Below the pieces are notes generated by a model. That model was not told the DNA's origin. It saw only the letters and a program-made list of their open reading frames with translations, and did not search any database. 64,000 nucleotides of DNA from NCBI RefSeq assembly GCF_050176255.1, contig NZ_JBFXIE010000005.1; one strand, given 5' to 3'. Of the stretch, positions 18,652 to 26,892 are shown piece after piece. This DNA is from JBFXIE01 sp050176255. GTDB taxonomy: Bacteria; Pseudomonadota; Gammaproteobacteria; Burkholderiales; Burkholderiaceae_C. A program made the translations under genes and the position numbers. How positions within the stretch are numbered: position 1 is the stretch's first letter; every line of letters begins with the position of its first letter.

Positions 18652-20757
18652 ATGACCTCTCCAACACCCCGCCCGGGTGCGCACCAGCCGCCGCCTGCTG
18701 CGCCTGCTGCATCCACCGCGCCTGCGTCCTATTCGGTGCAGCGCTTTACCTTTTCCGCGCCCGTGGTGGTGCCTTCGCTCGTCGTGCTGGGGCTGCTGCT
18801 GGTGCTGTGCGGCATGTTCCCGCAGCAGGCAGGCCGCTTTTTCAGCGGCGTGCAGGTCTGGGTGGTGGGGCACTTCGATTGGTTCTACAGCGTGGCGGTG
18901 ACGCTCTTTCTGGTGTTCCTGGCGCTGGTGGCGGCCAGCCGTTTTGGCGACATCCGCCTCGGGCCCGACGACGCCAAGCCCGAATTCAGCTTCCTGTCCT
19001 GGACGGCCATGCTGTTCGCGGCGGGCATGGGCATCGGCCTGATGTACTTCGGCGTCGGCGAGCCGCTGCAGCACTACATCAAGCCGCCGACGGCGCCTGC
19101 CGGCACGGCAGAAGCGGCGCGCGAGGCCCTGCAGTCCACCTTCTTTCACTGGGGGTTTCATGCCTGGGCCGTGTACGGCACCATGGGGCTGGTGCTGGCG
19201 TACTTCGGCTTTCGCTACAACCTGCCGCTGACCATGCGATCGGGCCTGTATCCGCTGCTGCAGCAGCGCATCAACGGCCCCATTGGCCATACGGTGGACG
19301 CCTTTGCGCTGGTGGGCACCATCGCGGGCATCGCCACCACCCTGGGCTACGGCGCGTTGCAGCTGGCCGCGGGCATCGGGCTGCTGACGGGCTGGAACAC
19401 GGACACGGCGCTGTTTCGTGTGGCGGTGGTCGCGGTAGTGGTGACGATGGCGGGCCTCTCGGCGGTGTCGGGCCTGGACAAGGGCGTGCGCATCCTGTCG
19501 GAGTTCAACCTGGGGCTGTCCTTCGTGCTGCTGGCCTTCGTCATCGTTTGCGGGCCCACCGTCCACCTGTTCCAGGCGCTGAGCGAGAACATCGGCAACT
19601 ATGTCTCCTCGCTGGCGCAGATGTCGCTGCGCACCTTCGCCTACCAGGCGCCGCAGCAGCCCGGCTGGTACGGCGACTGGACGGTGCTGTACTGGGCGTG
19701 GTGGATCTCCTGGTCGCCCTTCGTCGGCATGTTCATTGCGCGCATCTCTCGCGGGCGCACGGTGCGCGAGTTCATCCTGGGCGTATTGCTGGCGCCCACC
19801 GCGTTCAACCTGCTGTGGATGACGGCGTTTGGCAACAGCGCCATCTGGATCGACACCCATGTCGCCCAGGGCGCGCTGGCGCAGACGGCGGGTAACGTGG
19901 ACGCGCTGCTGTTTCGCTTCTTCGAGTACCTGCCGTTCGTCAAGGCCGTCTCGTGGCTGGCCATCGTGCTGATTGCGGTGTTCTTCGTCACCTCCGCCGA
20001 CTCGGGCGCCTACGTGCTGGACGCTATTGCCACACGCGGCAACACGCGCTCGCCGGTGTGGCAGCGGCTGTTCTGGGCCGCCGTGCTGGGCGTGACGGCG
20101 GCGGTGCTGCTGGTGGCGGGCGGCCTGAAGGCGCTGCAGGCGCTGACGCTGGCAGCGGCCCTGCCCGTGGCGGCGATCATGGTGGCCCTGTGCTGGGGGC
20201 TGTGGCGCGGCATGCAGGCGGATCTGGCGCACTCGACGCAGGATCTGGCCCAGGCCACCAGCTTCTGGAGCGGGCAGCACTGGCGCAAGCGCCTGGAGCA
20301 GATCGTGCACCAGCCCTCGCGCGCGGACGTGCTGCGCTTCCTGCAGGGTACGGTGCTGCCGGCCATGCGCGAGGTGGCGGCAGAGCTTGGCCGCCGCGGT
20401 GTGCAGGCGCAGGTGCAGGACGACTCCACCCGCAGCGAGGGCGGCGATGCCGGCTCGGTGCGGCTGACCATCCCCATGCCAGAGCTGCGCGACTTCGTCT
20501 ATGGCGTGCACCCCGTGCGGCGCAAGCTGCCGGGCTTCATGCTGGCCGAGGTGGCCCCGCAGGACAAGGAGCGGCTCTACGTGGTCGAGCCCATCACCTT
20601 TTTTGCCGACGGGCGATCGGGCTACGACATCCAGTACCTGCGCGGCGAAGAGGTCATCGCCGACATCTTGCGGCACTACGAGCGTTACCTGTCGGCCAGT
20701 GCCAGCCAGAGCACGCAGCTGCTCAACCGCGCACCCGGCCACGACAGTCCCGCATGA
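18652..20757 (+). CDS. BCCT-family transporter (BetT-like choline/betaine uptake)
   Basis: A 701-residue transporter with 12 predicted membrane helices and a C-terminal cytoplasmic extension of about 190 residues, as in BetT-type BCCT proteins. Motifs include GMGIGLMYFGVGEPLQHY and the Trp-rich helix WAWWISWSPFVGMFIARISR, which forms the trimethylammonium-binding aromatic box region. FVTSADSGAY follows in a later helix. The ATG at 18652 has CAGGAG six bases upstream, and the first 45 residues are Pro/Ala-rich and cytoplasmic. Likely substrate is choline or a betaine. No betAB or other choline oxidation genes are in the window. Confidence 0.92.
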   Translation: MTSPTPRPGAHQPPPAAPAASTAPASYSVQRFTFSAPVVVPSLVVLGLLLVLCGMFPQQAGRFFSGVQVWVVGHFDWFYSVAVTLFLVFLALVAASRFGDIRLGPDDAKPEFSFLSWTAMLFAAGMGIGLMYFGVGEPLQHYIKPPTAPAGTAEAAREALQSTFFHWGFHAWAVYGTMGLVLAYFGFRYNLPLTMRSGLYPLLQQRINGPIGHTVDAFALVGTIAGIATTLGYGALQLAAGIGLLTGWNTDTALFRVAVVAVVVTMAGLSAVSGLDKGVRILSEFNLGLSFVLLAFVIVCGPTVHLFQALSENIGNYVSSLAQMSLRTFAYQAPQQPGWYGDWTVLYWAWWISWSPFVGMFIARISRGRTVREFILGVLLAPTAFNLLWMTAFGNSAIWIDTHVAQGALAQTAGNVDALLFRFFEYLPFVKAVSWLAIVLIAVFFVTSADSGAYVLDAIATRGNTRSPVWQRLFWAAVLGVTAAVLLVAGGLKALQALTLAAALPVAAIMVALCWGLWRGMQADLAHSTQDLAQATSFWSGQHWRKRLEQIVHQPSRADVLRFLQGTVLPAMREVAAELGRRGVQAQVQDDSTRSEGGDAGSVRLTIPMPELRDFVYGVHPVRRKLPGFMLAEVAPQDKERLYVVEPITFFADGRSGYDIQYLRGEEVIADILRHYERYLSASASQSTQLLNRAPGHDSPA

Positions 20758-20762
20758 GCACA

Positions 20763-20820
20763 GGCCAAATAGGCATCCAGCGCAAGTGTAATAAGCGTGA
20801 GCAGCTATGTTTTCAGGAGC
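20763..20820 (+). repeat. dispersed palindromic repeat, copy 4
   Basis: GGCCAAATAGGC, CAGCGC, AATAAGCGTGAGCAGCTATG and TTTTCAGGAGC follow the family order. The right half, from AGCAGCTATG to CAGGAGCA, is identical to copy 6 (25385-25442). Confidence 0.8.
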
Positions 20821-20889
20821 AATTCGTGCGGCTGCGCCCGAGATGCGTGGCGAGGCGCCCGGGTGAAGTTGCTGCAGTGCTGGATGCTA

Positions 20890-20928
20890 TTCAAAATATA
20901 GCTCCCAGCGCTTGATGGACTCGCGCTA
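20890..20928 (-). repeat. dispersed palindromic repeat, copy 5 (inverted)
   Basis: Read on the plus strand, ATATAGCTCCCAGCGCTTGA followed by TGGACTCGCGCTA is the reverse orientation of the core (AGCGCT plus AGCTAT). It faces copy 4. Confidence 0.7.
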
Positions 20929-21054
20929 TTCGCTGTTTTTACGCCCATCCGCTGCCGCTGGCCGCCTGGCGGGCGATGAAAGGCGCTTGGCAGTGCGCCG
21001 GGCCGCTCGGCCGCGCGTAACGACTGCGTCACAGGCGGTTTCTACACTTCCGCG

Positions 21055-22101
21055 ATGTCTTTGATCGAGCTTGATGCGGTTGGCAAGTCCTGGGGTTCCA
21101 CCACGGCATTGCAGTCCATGAACCTGCGCATTGAGCCCGGTTCTTTCTGCGTGCTGCTGGGCCCCTCGGGCTGCGGCAAATCGACCACGCTGCGCATCAT
21201 CGCGGGGCTGGAGTCGCCCACGTCGGGCAGCGTGCGCATCGATGGGCAGGACGTCACGCGGCTGGCGCCGGCGCAGCGCGGCATTGCGATGGTGTTTCAG
21301 AACTATGCGCTGTTTCCGCATCTGAGCGTGGCGCAGAACATCGGCTTTGGCCTGTCCGTGCGCAAGGTGCCCAAGGCCGAGGCCGCGCAGCGCGTGGCGC
21401 ATGCCGCCGAGCTGCTGGGCCTGGCCCCGCTGCTGGAGCGCCGCCCGGCGCAGCTGTCCGGCGGGCAGCAGCAGCGCGTGGCGCTGGGCCGCGCCCTGGT
21501 GGCCCAGGCCCGCGTGTGCCTGATGGACGAGCCGCTGTCCAACCTGGACGCGCAACTGCGCCAGGAGATGCGCACCGAGCTGCGCGAGCTGCAACGGCGC
21601 CTGGGCCTCACCGTGGTGTATGTGACGCACGACCAGGCAGAGGCCATGAGCATGGGCGACCAGGTGGTGCTGCTGCACCAGGGCCGCGTGGAGCAATGCG
21701 CGCCGCCGCGCGATGTCTATGCCGCGCCCGCAACCACCTTTGCCGCGCGCTTCATTGGCACGCCCCCCATGAATCTGCTGCGCCTGGAGCAAGGCCGCAT
21801 CGCAGGCACCGACATCACCGTGGGCAGCGCGCAGGCGCAATGGCTGGGCCTGCGGCCCGAGGCGGTGGCCCTGGACGAAGGCAGTGGCAGCGGCGCAGTG
21901 GGCAGCGTGGCCGCCGCCGTGCACAGCCAGGAATACCTGGGCGCCGATGCCGTGCTGCGCTGCGCGATCGGGACTGAATTCATCACCGTGCGCGCGCCGG
22001 GGCAGCGAGCGCCTGCGGCCAACGGCCAGCGTGTGCGCCTGCAATGGCGCGGGCACGACCAGCATTTCTTCGACGCCCAGGGCCAGCGCCTGGCGGCTTG
22101 A
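21055..22101 (+). CDS. ABC transporter ATP-binding protein (UgpC/MalK-like)
   Basis: A 348-residue ATPase of the carbohydrate-uptake (CUT1) subfamily. Walker A GPSGCGKST, Q-loop VFQNYALFPH, signature LSGGQQQRVALGRAL, Walker B VCLMDEPLSNLDA and switch His VTHDQAEA are all present. The C-terminal part (about 240-348) is an OB/TOBE-like regulatory domain. It is the first gene of a four-gene cassette (ATPase, binding protein, two permeases) whose order and sequences best fit glycerol-3-phosphate/glycerophosphodiester import (Ugp). The ligand is inferred, not shown. Confidence 0.92.
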   Translation: MSLIELDAVGKSWGSTTALQSMNLRIEPGSFCVLLGPSGCGKSTTLRIIAGLESPTSGSVRIDGQDVTRLAPAQRGIAMVFQNYALFPHLSVAQNIGFGLSVRKVPKAEAAQRVAHAAELLGLAPLLERRPAQLSGGQQQRVALGRALVAQARVCLMDEPLSNLDAQLRQEMRTELRELQRRLGLTVVYVTHDQAEAMSMGDQVVLLHQGRVEQCAPPRDVYAAPATTFAARFIGTPPMNLLRLEQGRIAGTDITVGSAQAQWLGLRPEAVALDEGSGSGAVGSVAAAVHSQEYLGADAVLRCAIGTEFITVRAPGQRAPAANGQRVRLQWRGHDQHFFDAQGQRLAA

Positions 22102-22194
22102 GCAACTCCCCCTGCAGCCTGCGCCAGAGCGCGTGCACGGCTTTCTTCCTTTCGGTTTCCTCTCTCCCATTTTTCAGACCTCAGGAGCTTTTCC

Positions 22195-23490
22195 ATGCAA
22201 CGCAAGATGTTTTTGAAGACCCTGGCCGCACCGGCCTTGGCAACCCTGGCCCTGTTCGCCGGCACGGCGGCGGCGCAGACACCCGTGGAGGTGCCGTTCT
22301 ACTACCCCGTTGCCGTGGGTGGCCCCATCACCAAGGTGATCGACGGCTACGCGGCCGACTTCAACAAGGCGCACCCGCAGTACAAGGTGGTGCCCATCTA
22401 TGCCGGCACCTACCAGGAGACCATCGTCAAGGCGCTCACAGCGCACAAGTCGGGCAAGGCGCCGGCGACATCGGTGCTGCTGTCCACCGACATGTTCACG
22501 CTGATCGACGAGGACGCCATCGCCCCCATCGACGACTTTGTGAAGACCGATGCCGACCGCGCCTGGCTCAAGGGCTTCTACCCCGCTTTCATGGCCAACA
22601 GCCAGACCGGCGGCAAGACCTGGGGCGTGCCGTTCCAGCGCTCCACCGTGGTCATGTACTACAACAAGGAGGCGTTCAAGGAGGCGGGCCTGGACCCCAG
22701 CAAGGCACCCCAGAACTGGAAGGAGCTGAAAGAGGCGGCGCACAAGCTCACCAAGAAGGACGCCAGCGGCAACGTCACGCAGTACGGCATCCAGATCCCG
22801 TCCACCGGCTTTGCCTACTGGATGCTGCAGACACTGACCACGCCCAACGACGTGCTGCTGGCCAATGAAGCCGGCACCCGGGTCACCTTCGACCACCCCA
22901 AGGTCATCGAGGCGCTGGACTTCTGGGTCAACCTGACCAAGGAAGGCGTGCACCCCAAGGGCGTGGTGGAGTGGGGCACGACGCCCAAGGACTTCTTCGA
23001 GAAGAAGGCGGCCATCATCATCACGACCACAGGCAACCTGACCAACGTGAAGAACAACGCCAAGTTCGACTTCGGCGTGGCCCAGATCGCCGGCAACCTG
23101 CGCAAAGGCTCGCCCACCGGCGGCGGCAACTTCTACATCTTCAAGAAGTCGCCCAAGGAGCAGCAGCAGGCCGCGTTCGAGTTCGCCAAGTGGATCACCC
23201 AGCCCGAGCGCGCTGCGCAGTGGAGCATGGACAGCGGCTACGTGGCCGTGTCGCAGGCCGCCTATGACACGCCGGCCCTCAAGAAGTACGGCCAGGACTT
23301 CCCGCCCGCGCTGGTGGCGCGTGACCAGTTGCCCGTGTCGGTGGCCGAGTTCTCCACGCACGAGAACCAGCGCGTGACCAAGGTGCTGAACGACGCCATC
23401 CAGGCCGCGCTGAACGGCACCAAGACCTCGGCCCAGGCGATGAAGGACGCACAGCGCGAGGCTGACCGCATCCTGCGCAACTACAAGTAA
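22195..23490 (+). CDS. extracellular solute-binding protein (UgpB-like)
   Basis: A 431-residue periplasmic family-1 binding protein with a signal peptide ending TAAAQ (about residue 27). It resembles UgpB along its length: PHYKVVPIYAGTYQE-like start (QYKVVPIYAGTYQETIVKAL), VPFQRSTVVMYYNKEAFKEA and the hinge GLDPSKAPQNWKEL. UgpB captures glycerol-3-phosphate and glycerophosphocholine. The gene follows the ATPase by 93 bp and precedes the first permease by 13 bp, so the cassette is a transcription unit. Confidence 0.92.
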   Translation: MQRKMFLKTLAAPALATLALFAGTAAAQTPVEVPFYYPVAVGGPITKVIDGYAADFNKAHPQYKVVPIYAGTYQETIVKALTAHKSGKAPATSVLLSTDMFTLIDEDAIAPIDDFVKTDADRAWLKGFYPAFMANSQTGGKTWGVPFQRSTVVMYYNKEAFKEAGLDPSKAPQNWKELKEAAHKLTKKDASGNVTQYGIQIPSTGFAYWMLQTLTTPNDVLLANEAGTRVTFDHPKVIEALDFWVNLTKEGVHPKGVVEWGTTPKDFFEKKAAIIITTTGNLTNVKNNAKFDFGVAQIAGNLRKGSPTGGGNFYIFKKSPKEQQQAAFEFAKWITQPERAAQWSMDSGYVAVSQAAYDTPALKKYGQDFPPALVARDQLPVSVAEFSTHENQRVTKVLNDAIQAALNGTKTSAQAMKDAQREADRILRNYK

Positions 23491-23503
23491 GGGCGGGCCC
23501 TTC

Positions 23504-24406
23504 ATGCCGGTGATGCGCAGCACGCCGGATGCGGACAGCAGCCAGCGTGCCGTGCACGCCTGGCTGCTGCTGCTTCCGGCCCTCGTCCTGTTGGTGGCCT
23601 TCACGCACTGGCCCACGCTGGCCACGCTGATCGACAGCTTCCATTCCACGCCCCGCGCCGGCCAGGCGGGCGTGTGGGTGGGTCTGGAGAACTACGCGGC
23701 CATGGCGGACGACCCCGTCTTCTGGCAGGCCGTGCGCAACAACCTGTGGTTTGCCGGGGTGACCATTCCGTTGTCCATAGGCCTGGCACTGGTCATGGCG
23801 CTGTGGGTGAATGAACGCCTGGCGGGGCGCACCTGGGTGCGCATGGCGTACTTCACGCCCACGGTGCTGCCGATGATCGCGGTGGCCAACATCTGGCTGT
23901 TTTTCTACACGCCGCAGTACGGGTTGCTGGAGCAGATCACCGGCGCTTTCGGTCTGCCATCGCGCAACTGGCTGGGCGACCCGGCCACGGCGCTGGCCTG
24001 CGTCACCGTGGTGGCGGTGTGGAAAGAGGCAGGCTTTTTCATGATCTTCTATCTGGCCGCGCTGCAGACGCTCAACCCCAGCCTGAAGGAGGCCGCGGCC
24101 ATCGAGGGCGCTTCGCGCTGGTACTTCTTTCGCCGCGTGCAGTGGCCGCTGCTCATGCCCACCACGCTGTTCGTGCTGGTGAATGCGGTGATCAACGCCT
24201 TCCGGCTGGTGGACCATCTCTTCATCCTCACGCGCGGCGGGCCGGACAACGCGTCCACCCTGCTGCTGTACCACCTGTACGAGGTGGGCTTCAAGTTCTG
24301 GGACACGGGCTATGCCGCGGCGCTTACGGTGGTGCTGGTGGCGGTGCTGGCCGGCGTGGCGCTGGTGCAGTTCTTCGTGTTCGACAAACGGGTGCATTAC
24401 CAGTGA
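23504..24406 (+). CDS. ABC transporter permease (UgpA-like)
   Basis: A 300-residue inner-membrane permease with six predicted helices. The EAA cytoplasmic loop that docks the ATPase is present: EAAAIEGASRWYFFRRVQWP. It is the first of two paired permeases. It starts 13 bp after the binding-protein gene. After its stop codon a three-hairpin repeat element of about 120 bp separates it from the second permease, which may reduce expression of the distal gene. Confidence 0.92.
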   Translation: MPVMRSTPDADSSQRAVHAWLLLLPALVLLVAFTHWPTLATLIDSFHSTPRAGQAGVWVGLENYAAMADDPVFWQAVRNNLWFAGVTIPLSIGLALVMALWVNERLAGRTWVRMAYFTPTVLPMIAVANIWLFFYTPQYGLLEQITGAFGLPSRNWLGDPATALACVTVVAVWKEAGFFMIFYLAALQTLNPSLKEAAAIEGASRWYFFRRVQWPLLMPTTLFVLVNAVINAFRLVDHLFILTRGGPDNASTLLLYHLYEVGFKFWDTGYAAALTVVLVAVLAGVALVQFFVFDKRVHYQ

Positions 24407-24410
24407 AACA

Positions 24411-24530
24411 ACCCCCTGAGCGGCTGCGCCGCTTCCCCCTTCTCTCACGCTGCGCGTGGGAAGGAGGACGCCGCCCGTGCGGCGGGGCGGCCCTTGCACG
24501 GCGGCCCTGGCGTGTGTGGCGCCCATTTCA
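24411..24530. repeat. three-hairpin GC-rich interspersed element inside the Ugp-like operon
   Basis: After CCCCCTGAGC come three successive short palindromes. They are AGCGGC/GCCGCT (24419-24433), CACGC/GCGTG (24446-24458) and CGCCGC/GCGGCG (24469-24484), separated by CCCCCTTCTCT and GGAAGGAGGA, and followed by GGGGCGGCCCTTGCACGGCGG. I recall near-identical elements as common intergenic repeats in Comamonadaceae genomes, though I cannot check that here. Only one copy is in this window. It occupies the whole gap between two permease genes that must be expressed together. Confidence 0.75.
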
Positions 24531-24554
24531 TGCCCCAGGAGGGCGCGACGCGCC

Positions 24555-25376
24555 ATGAAAACCAATACGCTGTACGAGGTAATCTGGCTGGACACCCTGG
24601 CCGCCTGGACGCTGGCTCTGCTGTGGCTGCTGCCGCTGGCCTATGCGGTGTGGACGGCCTTCCACCCCGCGGAGTACGCCACGCGCTTCGACCTGCTGGC
24701 GCCCTGGACGCTGGACAACTTTCGCCGCGCCTGGGAGGCCGCGCCGTTTGCGCGCTACTTCCTCAACACCACCGTGCTGGTGGCGATGATCCTGGCCGCG
24801 CAGCTGGTGCTGTCCACGCTGGCGGCCTATGCCTTCGCGCGTTACCGGTTTCGCGGCCAGAACGTGGCCTTTGCGCTGGTGCTGGTGCAGCTCATGGTCA
24901 TGCCGGACATCCTGCTGGTCGAGAACTACAAGACCATGGGCCACCTGGGGCTGGTGGATTCGCTGGTGGCCATCGGCCTGCCGTACTTTGCCTCGGCCTT
25001 CGCCATCTTTTTGCTGCGCCAGACCTTCATGGGCATTCCCAAAGAGCTGGACGAGGCCGCGCGCGTGGAAGGCGCCAGCGCCCTGCAGATCCTGTGGCGC
25101 GTGTACGTGCCGCTGGCGCGGCCGGTGTACACCGCGTTCGCGCTGGTGTCGGTGAGCTTTCACTGGAACAACTTCCTGTGGCCGCTCATCATCACCAACA
25201 GCGTGGAATCGCGCCCGCTCACCGTGGGGCTGCAGGTGTTCTCGTCGGTGGAGCAGGGCGTGGAATGGTCGCTCATCACGGCGGCCACGCTGATGTCCAC
25301 AGCGCCGCTGCTCATCGGGTTCATACTCTTTCAGCGCCAGTTCGTGCAAAGCTTCATGCGCGCGGGCATCAAGTAA
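24555..25376 (+). CDS. ABC transporter permease (UgpE-like)
   Basis: A 273-residue partner permease with six predicted helices. The EAA loop is DEAARVEGASALQILWRVYVP. I chose the ATG at 24555 (MKTNTLYEVIWLD, then the first helix). The frame is open upstream through the repeat element, but that stretch is repeat-derived and not membrane-like. It completes the Ugp-like importer. The next gene, an endonuclease/exonuclease/phosphatase-family protein, starts 70 bp on, after a dispersed repeat copy. Confidence 0.92.
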   Translation: MKTNTLYEVIWLDTLAAWTLALLWLLPLAYAVWTAFHPAEYATRFDLLAPWTLDNFRRAWEAAPFARYFLNTTVLVAMILAAQLVLSTLAAYAFARYRFRGQNVAFALVLVQLMVMPDILLVENYKTMGHLGLVDSLVAIGLPYFASAFAIFLLRQTFMGIPKELDEAARVEGASALQILWRVYVPLARPVYTAFALVSVSFHWNNFLWPLIITNSVESRPLTVGLQVFSSVEQGVEWSLITAATLMSTAPLLIGFILFQRQFVQSFMRAGIK

Positions 25377-25384
25377 AGTGATTA

Positions 25385-25442
25385 GCCAAATTGGCCTAAA
25401 GCGCTCATACTGCAAGCGCTAGCAGCTATGTTTTCAGGAGCA
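25385..25442 (+). repeat. dispersed palindromic repeat, copy 6 (supplies a ribosome-binding site)
   Basis: One of the best copies: GCCAAATTGGCCTAAAGCGCT, then GCAAGCGCTAGCAGCTATG, then TTTTCAGGAGCA. It fills most of the 70-bp gap between the permease and the downstream hydrolase gene. Its tail CAGGAG (25436-25441) sits five bases before the next ATG, at a normal Shine-Dalgarno distance. Confidence 0.88.
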
Positions 25443-25446
25443 AATC

Positions 25447-26322
25447 ATGCAGCTCGTCACCTGGAACACGCAATGGTGCTGCGGCCTGGACGGCCGCGTG
25501 GATCCCGCGCGCATCGTGCGCCACGCGTTGGCGCTGGGCGACGTCGATGTGCTGTGCCTGCAGGAGATCGCCGTCAACTACCCCGGCCTGGCGGGCGCGC
25601 CTGGCGACCAGGTAGCGCAGGTGCGCGCCGCGCTGCCCGTGGGCTGGCAGGTGTTCTTTGGCGCTGCGGTGGACGAGTGGACCGCCGTGGGCCGCCAGCG
25701 TTTTGGCAACCTGATCGCCACGCGATTGCCCGTGCTGCAGCTGCAGCACCACCCGCTGCCGTACCCGCCGGATGCAGGCGTGAGCACCATGCCGCGCATG
25801 TGCAGCGTGCTCACCGTTCATGACCGCGCGCTGGGCCCGGTGCGCGTGATGACCACGCACCTGGAGTACTACTCCAAGCCCCAGCGCATGGCGCAGGCGC
25901 TGGCGTTGCGGGCGCTGCATCTGCAGGCCTGCGCCCAGGCCGCGCAGCCGCCGCAGCCCTTGCAGGACGGATCGCCCTTTCAGACCAAAGCACATACGCC
26001 GCACGCCGTGCTGTGCGGTGACTTCAACCTGCAGGCGCACGAGGCGGAGTACGCCGCCATGACTGCGCCTTTGTCGGCGCCCGAGGCCCAGGGCTGGGCG
26101 CAGCCCGGCGCGGTGCCGCTGCACGATGCCTGGCGGCTGCTGCATCCAAACCAGCCGCAGCCGCCCACGTTCTGCGTGTTTGACCGCGCCTACGCGCCCC
26201 AGCCCGTGGCCTGTGACTTCTGGTGGGTCAGCGATTCACTGCGCGCGCAAGTGCGCGCCCTGTACGTCGATGGCGCCACGCGGGCGTCGGACCACCAGCC
26301 GGTGCTGCTGGTGCTGGGCTGA
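25447..26322 (+). CDS. endonuclease/exonuclease/phosphatase family protein
   Basis: A 291-residue protein with the EEP fold. Metal and catalytic motifs appear in order: VTWNTQW, VLCLQEI, MTTHLEYYSKPQR, LCGDFNLQA and RASDHQPVLL. No signal peptide is visible. The family includes DNases, sphingomyelinases and phosphodiesterases. The Ugp-like importer upstream suggests a phosphodiester substrate, but this is inference from position only. The ribosome-binding site is donated by a repeat copy. Confidence 0.88.
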   Translation: MQLVTWNTQWCCGLDGRVDPARIVRHALALGDVDVLCLQEIAVNYPGLAGAPGDQVAQVRAALPVGWQVFFGAAVDEWTAVGRQRFGNLIATRLPVLQLQHHPLPYPPDAGVSTMPRMCSVLTVHDRALGPVRVMTTHLEYYSKPQRMAQALALRALHLQACAQAAQPPQPLQDGSPFQTKAHTPHAVLCGDFNLQAHEAEYAAMTAPLSAPEAQGWAQPGAVPLHDAWRLLHPNQPQPPTFCVFDRAYAPQPVACDFWWVSDSLRAQVRALYVDGATRASDHQPVLLVLG

Positions 26323-26421
26323 GAGGCTGAGTGCAGGCGCTGCCCGGCTGTCTCAGAGCGTGCTTACGATACGGCTTCCCGTCTGACAACCCCCCGCCTT
26401 TTCACTTCTGCCGTACATCCC

Positions 26422-26808
26422 ATGGGACTGCTGCAAACCGCCAAGCAATGGGCGCGCACGCTCAAGCGCGACGTCCTGGTCGTTTATCTGGCCGCACGCG
26501 ACCCACGCACGCCCTGGGCGCTGCGCCTGCTGGCGCTGGCCGTGGCCGCCTATGCGCTCAGCCCCATCGACCTGGTGCCCGATTTCATCCCCGTGCTGGG
26601 TTATCTGGACGATCTGCTCATCGTGCCGCTGGGCCTGGCCCTGGTGCTGCGCCTGCTGCCGGCGCCGGTGCTGCTCGCCGCGCGCGAGCGTGCCGCGCAC
26701 ATGCTGGCGCGCCCGCGCAGCTGGGTGGCTGCGGCGCTGATCGTTGCGCTGTGGGTGCTGCTGGCCGTGCTGCTTTTCGTCTGGTGGCGCGGCTGGTCAG
26801 GCCGGTAA
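26422..26808 (+). CDS. YkvA family (DUF1232) membrane protein
   Basis: A 128-residue protein whose core ALSPIDLVPDFIPVLGYLDD is the DUF1232/YkvA hallmark. A C-terminal membrane helix (about 101-120, WVAAALIVALWVLLAVLLFVWW) follows. The role of the family is unknown. It lies alone between the EEP gene and the methylglyoxal-synthase-like gene, same strand. Confidence 0.88.
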   Translation: MGLLQTAKQWARTLKRDVLVVYLAARDPRTPWALRLLALAVAAYALSPIDLVPDFIPVLGYLDDLLIVPLGLALVLRLLPAPVLLAARERAAHMLARPRSWVAAALIVALWVLLAVLLFVWWRGWSGR

Positions 26809-26892
26809 AGCCGGCAAGGCGGGGCCGCGTGCGGTGGTGCCTGCGGCTATGCTCGCCGGTCAATCAATTCTTCGCCTGAAAGCCTTTGCACC

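Larger units (their letters stand above)
20758..21054. other. intergenic region with two repeat copies
   Basis: A gap of about 300 bp between the BCCT gene and the ABC ATPase gene. It contains two oppositely oriented copies of the dispersed repeat (20763-20820 and 20890-20928) about 70 bp apart, which could fold back on each other. No gene is seen. Confidence 0.55.
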
